Source: Ornithinibacillus salinisoli (GTDB taxonomy: Bacteria; Bacillota; Bacilli; Bacillales; Amphibacillaceae). From it: a DNA stretch of 64,000 nt. The DNA is taken from the NCBI RefSeq assembly GCF_042682545.1, contig NZ_JBHUHQ010000014.1. One strand, given 5' to 3'. A program made the translations under genes and the position numbers. Shown piece after piece: positions 33,699 through 42,209 of the stretch (positions within the stretch are counted from its first letter, which is position 1; each line of letters begins with the position of its first letter). The notes below the pieces were generated by a model, which saw only the letters and a program-made list of their open reading frames with translations, had not been told where the DNA came from and did not search any database.

Positions 33699-33732
33699 AA
33701 AGCATGGATGCCGAATAAGGCATCCATGCTTT
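33699..33732 (-). terminator. Terminator of the ehu operon
   Basis: AAAGCATGGATGCC (33699-33712) pairs perfectly with its complement (33719-33732) and is followed on the minus strand by TTTTTG. It lies 22 bases past the stop of ehuA. Confidence 0.9.
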
Positions 33733-33754
33733 ATCTTACTATTACATCCATCAT

Positions 33755-34576
33755 CTAAGATCTAAATCTGTGTAAAAATTGCTGTAGTCGTTCGTTATTG
33801 GAATGCTCTAGAACTTCACTAGGTCTACCTTGTTCCGCAATAACACCATCATCGAGAAAAATAACGCGATCAGCAATATCTAAGGCAAACTCCATTTCGT
33901 GTGTAACAAGCACCATCGCCATTTCGCCTTCTTTAGCGATGTCACGAATAACCTCAAGTACTTCACCAACTAATTCTGGGTCAAGAGCAGATGTTACCTC
34001 ATCAAATAACATGATTTTTGGTCGCATAACAAGTGCTCGAGCCATGGCTACACGTTGCTTTTGTCCACCAGATAATTGGCTAGGGTAGTTATCTAACTTA
34101 TCGCCAAGGCCAACTTTTTCAAGCATTTCGATCGAACGCTTTTTTGCGCTAGCTTTATCTTCTTTTTGTACATGTACTGGTGCAGTCATGCAATTTTCTA
34201 ATATCGTCATATGAGGAAATAAGTTAAAGTGTTGGAATACCATCCCGATGTCTCCGCGTACTTCTCGCAAATGTTTTTCGTTTGCTGGTACAAGCTCACC
34301 GTTTTTCTCCATATGCCATAAGTTTTTACCATCGACAATAATTTCACCAGATGTAGGCTGTTCTAGTGTCATGAGCATACGGATGATGGTAGTCTTACCA
34401 GAGCCACTTGGACCGATAAGCGCAACCTTTTCCGCTGGTTTAATATCTAGATCAATGCCTTTTAGTACTTCTACTTCACCAAATGATTTGGTTATATTTT
34501 TATAACTTACGATTGCATCATTATTATTACTAATTGATTCGGTTGTACGTTCATTCGTCATAGTAGTTTCTGACAT
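33755..34576 (-). CDS. ehuA: Amino-acid-type ABC transporter ATPase, probable EhuA (ectoine/hydroxyectoine)
   Basis: This 273-residue polar-amino-acid family ATPase has a 25-residue polar N-terminal extension. Walker A is GPSGSGKTT, the signature is LSGGQKQR, Walker B ends MLFDEVTSALD, and the H-loop is in VTHEMEFA. The DEVTSALDPELVGEV phrasing is typical of this family. It is the last gene of a four-gene operon whose binding protein resembles EhuB, hence the name. Its ATG overlaps the ehuD stop by one base (TAATG). Confidence 0.82.
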   Translation of the reverse strand: MSETTMTNERTTESISNNNDAIVSYKNITKSFGEVEVLKGIDLDIKPAEKVALIGPSGSGKTTIIRMLMTLEQPTSGEIIVDGKNLWHMEKNGELVPANEKHLREVRGDIGMVFQHFNLFPHMTILENCMTAPVHVQKEDKASAKKRSIEMLEKVGLGDKLDNYPSQLSGGQKQRVAMARALVMRPKIMLFDEVTSALDPELVGEVLEVIRDIAKEGEMAMVLVTHEMEFALDIADRVIFLDDGVIAEQGRPSEVLEHSNNERLQQFLHRFRS

Positions 34577-35292
34577 TACGACACCGCTCCTTTACTTTCA
34601 TTCATCGTGTTAAGTGCTGCTTTCTTATCAAAACGACGATTCATTTTCTTCTCAAGCTTATTAATTAGTATAGCAGAAGGATAGCTCAATGCTAAGAAAA
34701 TAAGCGCTACAATTGTATAAGCTTCTAAAAATCTAAAATTGACTGATCCATAGCTCTCTGCCATATGCAAGATTCCTACTACACCAATTGTTGATGTTAA
34801 TGGAACTTCTTTAAACATAATGATTAAATAGTTTCCTAGCATCGGAATAGTCGGTGGAAGTGCTTGCGGCAATATAACTTTTATCCATTTTTGTGTAGTA
34901 GAGAAGTTTAATGCTGTTGAAGCTTCCCATTGTCCTTTTTCTACACCTTCGATACCTGATCGATAAACTTCACCGATGTACGTACTAAAATGAATTCCAA
35001 GTCCTAATATCGCACAAATGAATGGATCTAATGTTACACCTATCACTGGGACCATTGGCCATGCATAGAAAATGAAAAATAATTGTATAAGAGGTGGTGT
35101 GGAGCGAATAAACTCCATAATCCATGTGATTAACCAATTAATCGGCTTAATTGGTACTCGTCTTAAAAACGTCCAACCGAAACCGAATATTAGTGCAAAT
35201 AGATAACATGCAAAGGTTAATCCAATCGTTACACCAATACCTTGTAATACATACGGGAGGGCATCCAAGAAAACATCCCATCTCCAATTCAT
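34576..35292 (-). CDS. ehuD: ABC transporter permease, probable EhuD
   Basis: This 238-residue HisM-type permease has about five membrane segments. The ATPase-coupling EAA loop reads EASTALNFSTTQKWIKVILPQALP. FIRSTPPLIQLFFIFYA is the usual segment after the second helix. It forms the channel with EhuC. Its ATG overlaps the ehuC stop (ATGA), with AAAGGGGTGG as SD, so translation is coupled. Confidence 0.82.
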   Translation of the reverse strand: MNWRWDVFLDALPYVLQGIGVTIGLTFACYLFALIFGFGWTFLRRVPIKPINWLITWIMEFIRSTPPLIQLFFIFYAWPMVPVIGVTLDPFICAILGLGIHFSTYIGEVYRSGIEGVEKGQWEASTALNFSTTQKWIKVILPQALPPTIPMLGNYLIIMFKEVPLTSTIGVVGILHMAESYGSVNFRFLEAYTIVALIFLALSYPSAILINKLEKKMNRRFDKKAALNTMNESKGAVS

Positions 35293-35951
35293 TGGCTAGC
35301 CACCCCTTTCTTCGATATGTCCTCTGCTTTGCGGTTTAAGAAAATTAGTGGTAAAGCCATAATAAAGTAGAAGACTAGTAATAATAAATAAACAGTTGGT
35401 GCTGCTGATAAATCAGAACTTCTTAAGATATTTCCATGATATAAAATATCTTGCATTCCGATTAGGGAAACGAGTGATGTTGCTTTAAGCATTTGAATGA
35501 GGTAATTACCGAATTCCGGAAGCATCATACGAACTGCTTGAGGAAAAATAACAAGTCGCATTCGCTGAAACCGGGACATATTAAGGGCAGTTGCGGCTTC
35601 TGTTTGCCCTTTCGAAACAGCTAATATAGATCCTCGCACTATCTCAGACATATATGCACCATAATTCAGGGAGATGGCTAAAATACCAGCTAATAGATTA
35701 TTATCTAAGTCCAATCCAAATAACATGGGAATAGCATAATATAACCAAAATAATTGAACAATTAATGAAGTACCACGGAAAATTTCTACATAAAAGCTTG
35801 TAAAACCCCGAAGAATGGGATTTGTAGAAAGCCGACATAATCCAGCAATAAATGCAAATAGATACCCAAATATAGCAGATAAAATAAGTACAGTAATAGT
35901 TATTTCAATCCCGCGCATAAGGACGGGAAAAACGTCTGCTATCGCACTAAT
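35289..35951 (-). CDS. ehuC: ABC transporter permease, probable EhuC; probable ATT start
   Basis: This HisM/HisQ-type permease of about 220 residues has the EAA loop TEAATALNMSRFQRMRLVIFPQA and the segment EIFRGTSLIVQLFWLYYA. Homologues begin with a short polar stretch before the first helix. The frame is open up to an ATG at 35984, but that codon lies in the T-run of a terminator hairpin and has no SD. The perfect AAAGGAG is followed 8 bases later by ATT (35951), giving a start of the type M-S-A-I-A-D-V-F. I therefore place the start there. A GTG at 35960 overlaps the SD and is unlikely. Confidence 0.75.
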   Translation of the reverse strand: MSAIADVFPVLMRGIEITITVLILSAIFGYLFAFIAGLCRLSTNPILRGFTSFYVEIFRGTSLIVQLFWLYYAIPMLFGLDLDNNLLAGILAISLNYGAYMSEIVRGSILAVSKGQTEAATALNMSRFQRMRLVIFPQAVRMMLPEFGNYLIQMLKATSLVSLIGMQDILYHGNILRSSDLSAAPTVYLLLLVFYFIMALPLIFLNRKAEDISKKGVASQ

Positions 35952-35983
35952 GGTAATCACTCCTTTAGATAGATATATTTTCA

Positions 35984-36029
35984 TAAAAAAATAGGGTTAG
36001 ACCCCCTGGGCGAGGGAGCATAACCCTAT
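35984..36029 (-). terminator. Intra-operon terminator/attenuator between ehuB and ehuC
   Basis: ATAGGGTTA (35991-35999) pairs with TAACCCTAT (36021-36029) around a G/C-rich inner helix, followed on the minus strand by seven T. Partial termination here would give more binding protein than permease mRNA, a common design in ABC operons. Confidence 0.8.
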
Positions 36030-36078
36030 GGAGTCTTGATTGTAATATGTTCTCTAAGTAGACAATAATGGTTTTTTC

Positions 36079-36957
36079 TTATACTTCACCGTTACAAATT
36101 TGTTCTGTTGTAATATCATCTGGAACCATATTCATTTCTCCACTGAATCCATTCGCTTCTAGTAGTTCAGCAACTGTACCATCTGCTTTAAGTTCAGCAA
36201 GCTTTTCATTATAAGCATCTACTAATTCTTGTTCATCTGGATGGAATGCTGCTGCACCATAGCTTGGAATACCTTCCACGTCAGGCTGTTCAAATGTTTC
36301 CACAAACTCTAGTGCGTCCGTTCCTGCAGATTCTAATGCCATTTTAACTGTCATTTCTGTACCAGTAGTTGCATCCGCACGGCCGGATTCCACAGCAGCA
36401 AATGTTGCCGGAATATCATTAGCAGATTGAATTTGACTTGGATCTACGCCTTCATCTTGAAGATAATCATTTTCCATTGCTCCTGACATAACAGATACCG
36501 TAACATCTGGGTTTTCTGCAATATCTTTATAGCTTTCCAATCCAAGCGGGTTACCTTTTTGTACGATTAGACCTTCACCATATGTCATTTCAGGTTCACC
36601 GAATGTAACGTTCTCGCAACGATCTGGCATAATTGCCATCCCTGCAGTAATAACATCGAATTGCTTCGCTTGTAATCCGGAAATTAACTGACTGAATTCA
36701 GAGAGCTGAGAATCCATTTCATCAACTCCGAGCTCTGCAAATACAGCCTTTGCAATGTCTACAGCTGCCCCTTTAAGCTCGCCATCTTCTTCGTAAGCAT
36801 AAGGTTCTTCATTCGCAAAACCAATAGTTACCTTACCCTCTTCTTGCAGTTGTGCTAGTAAACTATCATCTCCACCATCACCACTAGTGTCATCCCCACA
36901 TGCAGCTAGTAGAATGAAAGAGAAGAATAGTAAGGAAGCTAATAATAACTTCTTCAT
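36079..36957 (-). CDS. ehuB: Solute-binding lipoprotein, probable EhuB (ectoine/hydroxyectoine)
   Basis: This 292-residue amino-acid-type binding lipoprotein has a lipobox AAC (Cys20) after MKKLLLASLLFFSFILLA. Marks shared with EhuB proteins are the MPDRCENVTFGEPE segment with its Cys, VQKGNPLGLESYKDIAENPD, and a second C-terminal Cys in TEQICNGEV able to form the disulfide with the first. This points to ectoine or hydroxyectoine capture for use as compatible solutes or nutrients. A general polar amino-acid ligand cannot be excluded. SD AGGAGG lies 11 bases ahead of the ATG. Confidence 0.82.
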   Translation of the reverse strand: MKKLLLASLLFFSFILLAACGDDTSGDGGDDSLLAQLQEEGKVTIGFANEEPYAYEEDGELKGAAVDIAKAVFAELGVDEMDSQLSEFSQLISGLQAKQFDVITAGMAIMPDRCENVTFGEPEMTYGEGLIVQKGNPLGLESYKDIAENPDVTVSVMSGAMENDYLQDEGVDPSQIQSANDIPATFAAVESGRADATTGTEMTVKMALESAGTDALEFVETFEQPDVEGIPSYGAAAFHPDEQELVDAYNEKLAELKADGTVAELLEANGFSGEMNMVPDDITTEQICNGEV

Positions 36958-37405
36958 AAACTAAATGACCTCCTAATATTTTTTAATACATTGGCTAAGA
37001 TGCCAATACTAACTAAAAGTAAGTATTTACCCCTGTTTGAAACCTTTCAGTTCGCTAAATAACGCTGCCCAATTTGAAAGGTGGTGACTTAGTTACTAGG
37101 AATAAATCACCACAACATATCCAAAGAACTCCATTCCATGACTTTAAATCATGTTTCAAACAGCTATACTTTAATGTTAGCGGTATCCGGGATTGAGTTC
37201 AAACGCAGTATATTTTGATAATTTTAAATTAAATTGCATATAAATGGATGAGTTGTACATCTCTCATTTTTACGGAAATATCCTCTAGCATAGTTTAATA
37301 TCCTTTTAAATCATCAAAATATGCCAAATAACATTGTCTTATATATTAGACATTAAGAATGGAAACAAGTACGATATCAATATAAACATTGAGGGAGGTT
37401 TTTGT
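36958..37405. other. Divergent intergenic region between ehuB and the ketopantoate reductase-like gene
   Basis: About 450 bases contain no supported gene. GTGGTGA (37081-37087) and TCACCAC (37107-37113) form a 7-bp inverted repeat of unknown role. Promoters for both directions must lie here, but no convincing -35/-10 pair stands out. Confidence 0.35.
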
Positions 37406-38329
37406 ATGAAGATAGTTGTAATTGGTGCTGGTGCACTTGGTGCATATTTTGGTGCTCGTTTTGAGGAAGCAGGTGCTGATGTCACGTTTTTAGTACGGGA
37501 GAATAGAGCAAAGCAGATACAAGACAACGGAGTAACGATAAACAGCGCAACAGGAAATTATACATTCAACGACCCCAAAATTGTAACAGATGTAGCAGAA
37601 ATTGATTCTGTTGATCTCGTATTTTTAAGTGTGAAAGGATACCATTTAGAAGGTACATTGGAAAGTTTAAAAGAATTAAAGAAAAAAGGTGCTCATGTTT
37701 TACCGGTTTTAAATGGAATAGAACATATCTCCATATTACAAGCAGAGCTAGGGAAAGATTTTGTAATTGGTGGTTTGTCCTTTATTATGGCAACACTAAA
37801 TGATCATGGACATGTGGAACATAATAGTAATTTCCATCAATTAGTCTTTGGAGCATTGGAACCAACACAAACTATTATTTGCAATCAATTGGAGGAGCTA
37901 ACCTCAAATGCAAATATAGATGTTGTAAACAGTAAGGATATCTTACATGAGCTTTGGAAAAAGTATATGTTTATTAATGCTTTTTCTGGAATTACGACTG
38001 CAACTAATTTAGCAATCGGTCCTGTTCGTTCCAATCCAGCAACATTTCGCATTGCTGAAATGATTTTGCAAGAAATGAAGTACATTTCAAATGCGTATCA
38101 TGTACACGTTACTGATAAAGATATTGAAGTGGCAAAATCACAGTTGATGAATATTCCGGAAGAAGGTACTTCATCGATGCACCAGGATAGACGAAAAGGA
38201 TTAGTACTTGAATTAGAACATTTACATGGTGGTGCTGTACGATTAGCTAAAGCAAAGGGAATAGATGTACCCTATTTAGAAGCTGTCTATGGAATGATTA
38301 AACCATTTGAAGTACCGGATAATACGTAA
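37406..38329 (+). CDS. 2-dehydropantoate 2-reductase family protein
   Basis: This 307-residue NADPH-dependent reductase of the ApbA/PanE family has the N-terminal Rossmann loop GAGALGAYFG, a middle VSVKGYH-like VFLSVKGYHLEG, the catalytic-region Lys in ELWKKYMFINAFSGITTATN, and the C-terminal helical domain with EGTSSMHQDRRKG. Ketopantoate reduction feeds CoA synthesis, but paralogues with other 2-keto acid substrates are common. With no panBC neighbours, I leave the symbol out. ATG 37406 follows GAGGGAGG. Confidence 0.85.
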   Translation: MKIVVIGAGALGAYFGARFEEAGADVTFLVRENRAKQIQDNGVTINSATGNYTFNDPKIVTDVAEIDSVDLVFLSVKGYHLEGTLESLKELKKKGAHVLPVLNGIEHISILQAELGKDFVIGGLSFIMATLNDHGHVEHNSNFHQLVFGALEPTQTIICNQLEELTSNANIDVVNSKDILHELWKKYMFINAFSGITTATNLAIGPVRSNPATFRIAEMILQEMKYISNAYHVHVTDKDIEVAKSQLMNIPEEGTSSMHQDRRKGLVLELEHLHGGAVRLAKAKGIDVPYLEAVYGMIKPFEVPDNT

Positions 38330-38357
38330 TAGAAACTAAAGAGGAGTGACAACACAA

Positions 38358-38516
38358 ATGACCTTTTACATCATACTAGCAATCATAATTATTCTAGCGA
38401 TCTTAACACTATCCCTTATTACAACGTCCAAAGGTTATGCGTATAAACATACAATAGATCCTTTGCCGCAAGATAGTCAGCATGAACAAACAAAAGACGA
38501 GGATTCAAAGGAGTAA
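38358..38516 (+). CDS. YtzI-like tiny membrane protein
   Basis: This is a 52-residue single-span protein. Residues 3-23 are a continuous hydrophobic helix, followed by TTSKGYAYKHTIDPLPQD and an acidic tail. The motif (Y-K-H-T-x-D-P-L-P) recalls the YtzI family of small Bacillus proteins of unknown function. The ATG at 38358 has GAGGAGTG upstream, and the SD of the following oxidoreductase gene lies in its last codons, so it is translated. It lies between two dehydrogenase-type genes in one orientation. Confidence 0.7.
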   Translation: MTFYIILAIIIILAILTLSLITTSKGYAYKHTIDPLPQDSQHEQTKDEDSKE

Positions 38517-38522
38517 GTAAAT

Positions 38523-39500
38523 ATGAAGTTTTCAACAATAGGTACGAGCTGGATCACAGAAATGTTTATACGTGCAGCAAAAGAGCAAGGGGAGTTACAG
38601 CTTGTGTCCATTTATTCGAGAACAGAAGAGGCTGCTGAAAGATTTGCAACAAAGAATGGTGCTTTAAATTGGTACACGGATTTGGATGATATTCTTCATG
38701 ATGAGTCTGATTTTGTTTATGTAGCATCTCCAAATATCCTGCACTTTGAACATGTGCTAACGTGCATACAACATGGAAAGCATGTATTCTCTGAAAAGCC
38801 AATGGCCTACACAGAAAAGCAAGTACAGATAATTAAAGAAAAGGCAAATGAACACAACGTTTTTGTGTTTGAAGGGTATCGACATTTATATTCTCCTAAC
38901 TATCAAATACTAGAACGGAACTTAGATCGAGTTGGAAAAATTCGAAGTGTTTTCATGCAGTATATCCAGTACTCATCAAAATATGATTCCTTTAAGGAAG
39001 GAAACACACCGAATGTATTCTCTGGAAAATACGCTGGTGGCGCATTGATGGATTTAGGTGTGTACCCATTAAGTATGACCATAGATTTATTTGGTACACC
39101 AGCTGAAGTACACTACTTTCCAGTCCGATTATCCAATGGTATTGATGGAAGCGGAACATTAGTATTAACCTATCAAGATTTTAATGTTACGATCATGTGC
39201 TCAAAAATTGCCCAAGGTACCGTTCCATCAGAATTTCACGGAGAAGATGGTACATTAACAGTAGATCACATTTCGCCAATCAATGAAATCACATTCTTTA
39301 ATCGATTTACAAAGGATAAGGAACAATTAGCAGTATCTCAACTTGGATTAGATATGGTTTACGAAATAAACGCATTTATACAAATGGTAGAGAATAATGA
39401 TAGAACTAGTTTTGAAAAGTGGATGGATCGAAGTAAAAATGTAGCGAAGTGGACAGAAAAAGTAAGGAAAGATAATCAAATTGTTTTTCCTGGAGAATAA
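38523..39500 (+). CDS. Gfo/Idh/MocA family oxidoreductase
   Basis: This 325-residue NAD(P)-dependent dehydrogenase has an N-terminal Rossmann domain, the motif SEKPMAYTE (EKP at about 95-97, where Lys contacts cofactor and substrate), and a C-terminal dimer domain with GGALMDLGVYPLSM, in which Asp and Tyr take the place of the usual D-x-G-x-H segment. Typical substrates are sugars, inositols or their derivatives. The exact one is unknown. SD AAAGGAG and ATG 38523 directly follow the YtzI-like gene. Confidence 0.87.
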   Translation: MKFSTIGTSWITEMFIRAAKEQGELQLVSIYSRTEEAAERFATKNGALNWYTDLDDILHDESDFVYVASPNILHFEHVLTCIQHGKHVFSEKPMAYTEKQVQIIKEKANEHNVFVFEGYRHLYSPNYQILERNLDRVGKIRSVFMQYIQYSSKYDSFKEGNTPNVFSGKYAGGALMDLGVYPLSMTIDLFGTPAEVHYFPVRLSNGIDGSGTLVLTYQDFNVTIMCSKIAQGTVPSEFHGEDGTLTVDHISPINEITFFNRFTKDKEQLAVSQLGLDMVYEINAFIQMVENNDRTSFEKWMDRSKNVAKWTEKVRKDNQIVFPGE

Positions 39501-39550
39501 ACCTGACAATAAATTAAATTGCATCGTTAATTAAGTAGTTCCGTTTAGAA

Positions 39551-39800
39551 GAGGCAGAGACAAAAGTGTTCTAGTCAAAGAAAAATCCTAACTATCATTC
39601 AATTCTCAAATAGAATTCGAATTAGTTAGGATTTTTTTTGTGTTTTCGTATTATATAGAATGCGAAGAAACTAAAAAGATGGTGCGCTTCAGAAAAAAGA
39701 GCTAAACGGTCGTTCATAGCAGTGATGAAAGCCCGAATGAAGAGAAAAAAGAGCCAAACGGTCGTTCATGGCAGTGACCGCTTTACTAGAAAGCTACGTC
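39551..39800 (+). repeat. MITE-like intergenic repeat, copy 2 (right end lost)
   Basis: Begins GAGGCAGAGACAAAAGTG as copy 1 does. It contains the hairpin in which AAAATCCTAACTA pairs with TTAGTTAGGATTTT followed by T, so it could terminate the upstream oxidoreductase message. A 35-base block with CGGTCGTTCAT occurs twice in tandem (39691-39725 and 39741-39777). The expected right inverted end is absent. Confidence 0.65.
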
Positions 39801-39839
39801 CATCTCCTGCGGATAGGACGTAGTGTTTGGAATAAATCC

Positions 39840-40814
39840 TTAAGGTTGTTTTGTGTCTAATGGTTTTAATTTGGCTTCAATTTCTGTGCGTTGCTCTTCA
39901 AAAAATGGCGGTAGTGCTAGAGATTCTCCTAAATGTTCCACATCCTCATCTGTCGCGAACCCTGGTCCATCCGTTGCTAGCTCAAAAAGAATTCCGTTCG
40001 GTTCTCGAAAATAGAGTGACTGAAAGTAAAAACGATCAACTAAACCAGAATTAGGAATTCTAGCTTGACGTAGTCTGTCGCGCCATTCCGCAAGTTCTTC
40101 TTTATTTTCAACACGAAAAGCAACGTGATGTACGCTTCCACGTCCTGGTCTTTCACGAGGTAAATCATTTCTTACTTCTAGATGAATTTCAGCTCCATTT
40201 CCACCTTCACCTGTAGAAAATACTAATATGTCCTCTTGCCCTTCTATTGAGGAAGGATAACTTCCCGTTTGTGTGAATGTTAGTAAATCGGTTAATACCT
40301 TCACCGTAGGATCAGGATTTTGAACCGTTAGCTTGCTAGGGCCAAGACCAGTTATGCCATGTTCAATTGATGCCCTACTTTTTGCCCAAGGTTTCCCACT
40401 GGGTACTCCTTGGTTATTTTCATCGGAAATAAGCGTCAATCGTTGTTTTTCTGGGTCACGGAAATGAATTACTTTTCGATCTCCTTGAGTGGATATGCCA
40501 TGATGTTCGACGCCATTATTATCGAAACGCTCCTGCCAGTAAGATAAAGCAGCATCGTTAGGAACGCGTAGCGAGGTTCCGGAAATACTACTTATACCTG
40601 GATATGTCGTACCTGCATTTGGGATTTCAAAAAAAGTAAGATCCGTACCAGGATTGCCAACTTCATCTGCATAAAATAAATGATAAACGGATGTGTCATC
40701 TTGATTCACAGTCTTTTTGACTAACCTCATTCCTAAAACCTCGGTATAGAAATGGTAATTTTCTTTTGCGTTTGCAGTGATGGCAGATACATGGTGTATA
40801 CCTTTTATTTCCAT
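39840..40814 (-). CDS. Ring-cleaving dioxygenase of the MhqO family (VOC fold)
   Basis: This 324-residue protein has two VOC modules. The first begins GIHHVSAITANAKENYHFYTEVLGMRL with the metal-ligand His, the second near residue 152 with GITGLGPSKLTV. The GRGSVHHVAFRV segment carries the second metal His and REPNGILFELATDGPGF the Glu. The pattern is that of MhqO/MhqA-type extradiol dioxygenases that protect Bacilli against quinones and catechols, usually under MhqR control. No mhqR is visible here. The ATG follows AAGGAGG. Confidence 0.87.
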   Translation of the reverse strand: MEIKGIHHVSAITANAKENYHFYTEVLGMRLVKKTVNQDDTSVYHLFYADEVGNPGTDLTFFEIPNAGTTYPGISSISGTSLRVPNDAALSYWQERFDNNGVEHHGISTQGDRKVIHFRDPEKQRLTLISDENNQGVPSGKPWAKSRASIEHGITGLGPSKLTVQNPDPTVKVLTDLLTFTQTGSYPSSIEGQEDILVFSTGEGGNGAEIHLEVRNDLPRERPGRGSVHHVAFRVENKEELAEWRDRLRQARIPNSGLVDRFYFQSLYFREPNGILFELATDGPGFATDEDVEHLGESLALPPFFEEQRTEIEAKLKPLDTKQP

Positions 40815-40890
40815 ACGTTTACCTCCTTATCGGGAAAATAGTTTGAATTCGAGATAATTTTAGTTTAGTAAAAAATCATGCAACATGCTA

Positions 40891-41475
40891 TTATCTTGCA
40901 TCATGATGATCAAGATCTTCCTTTGGACGGATGCCTCGTTGAAGTTGTTTAATACTCAAATCAAAAGTCATTTGTAAATGAGGGTAATCTTTGAATTTAC
41001 TCCAATCTCCACCCCACTCAAATCCAAGTTCTTTGGCAATGTCTGCTACTTCAAACCAGTCGGAACTTCCGTTTTCATTACCGTCATAATTAATATCCCA
41101 AGTTAATTCATCTTTATGTTTCATAATGGCAAAGTCGATTGCTAATCCGTAATTATGATATGACTCCCCGCCTTTAGCATAGGTGACAATATTTCCTTCC
41201 TTTGTTCGGCCAAGCGTATATAGCTCATCCTGACGTTCAATCGTCCGAATCGATTCTGTAATCACAACGGTAATTTCTAGATTTTTTGCCTCCTTTATTA
41301 ATTGCTCCTTTTTTTTAGCTATAAGGGGATGAAGCTCTGTCGGCATCGATGCATCTTCCCCTTCGAATGAATAGCGATCATATCCTAAGAATTGATATAA
41401 AAATAAGATGAAAGCAAGAAAAAGGGAGACAATTACTATGGTAGTTATTAGGTTTTTGATTATTTTCAAATTCAT
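40891..41475 (-). CDS. M15-type L-alanyl-D-glutamate/D-Ala peptidase, CwlK-like
   Basis: This cell-wall peptidase of about 194 residues is anchored by one N-terminal membrane segment (about 7-28). The catalytic domain shows SIRTIERQDELYTLGR, the zinc-binding ESYHNYGLAIDF (S-x-H-x-x-x-x-x-x-D), and the C-terminal GFEWGGDWSKFKDYPHLQM with the last His ligand. This fits the M15C endopeptidases such as CwlK that cut L-Ala-D-Glu bonds. Start is ATG 41475 or the adjacent GTG 41478. Confidence 0.85.
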   Translation of the reverse strand: MNLKIIKNLITTIVIVSLFLAFILFLYQFLGYDRYSFEGEDASMPTELHPLIAKKKEQLIKEAKNLEITVVITESIRTIERQDELYTLGRTKEGNIVTYAKGGESYHNYGLAIDFAIMKHKDELTWDINYDGNENGSSDWFEVADIAKELGFEWGGDWSKFKDYPHLQMTFDLSIKQLQRGIRPKEDLDHHDAR

Positions 41476-41564
41476 CACTCCATCATGAGATTGGATATAT
41501 ATTTCTTTAAAATTACTATTTTCGTTTGTTAATTACGTTATAATAATGATGAGGGGGTGGAAGG

Positions 41565-42188
41565 ATGTATTTTATTATAGCTTGTTTCCTTGGCTATATA
41601 TTCGGATGTATTCATGGTTCCCAAGTTGTTGGGAAGATGAAAAGAATTGATATAAAAGAATCTGGTGTTAAAAATGCCGGTGCTTCCAATACCACGATTT
41701 TGCTGGGCTGGAAATATGGAATTTTAGTCGCACTTATTGATATATTTAAAGCAACTGCAGCAATTTTACTCGTTTTATATATTTTAAATGAAAATGGAAT
41801 CTATGGTGAAACACAAACTCTTTTAGTATACCTTACAGCATTTTTCATTATAATAGGACATAATTACCCTATTACAATGAAATTTAGTGGTGGAAAGGGA
41901 ACTGCATCATTGGTCGGTGTTTTACTTGCAATTGATTGGAAAATAGCCGTAATTGGTATTGGCATACTTTTGATATTTACTATCGCTACAGATTATCTAG
42001 TCATTGGTGTTCTATTTATGTATTTTTCATTTTTAATTTCAACGTATTATTTTTTTGGGATCGAGCCAACGATGATTGTAGTACTATTATCAGTTCTTAG
42101 CATAATGAAACATGTAGAAAATTACAAAAGAATAATGAACAAAGAAGAAAAAAAGCTTTCTAGTATGTTTAAAAAACAAACAGAGTAG
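41565..42188 (+). CDS. PlsY-like glycerol-3-phosphate acyltransferase paralogue
   Basis: This 207-residue membrane protein follows the PlsY topology and its three signatures, in altered form: SGVKNAGASNTTILLG in place of the common G-S-G-N-P-G-A-T-N segment, and GHNYPITMKFSGGKGTASL, the third motif. PlsY transfers acyl groups from acyl-phosphate to glycerol-3-phosphate. The changed second motif (N-A-G-A-S-N) suggests a diverged paralogue, and B. subtilis-type PlsY is probably encoded elsewhere. SD AGGGGGTGG precedes the ATG. Confidence 0.8.
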   Translation: MYFIIACFLGYIFGCIHGSQVVGKMKRIDIKESGVKNAGASNTTILLGWKYGILVALIDIFKATAAILLVLYILNENGIYGETQTLLVYLTAFFIIIGHNYPITMKFSGGKGTASLVGVLLAIDWKIAVIGIGILLIFTIATDYLVIGVLFMYFSFLISTYYFFGIEPTMIVVLLSVLSIMKHVENYKRIMNKEEKKLSSMFKKQTE

Positions 42189-42209
42189 TAACGATTGGAG
42201 GAAATTAAA

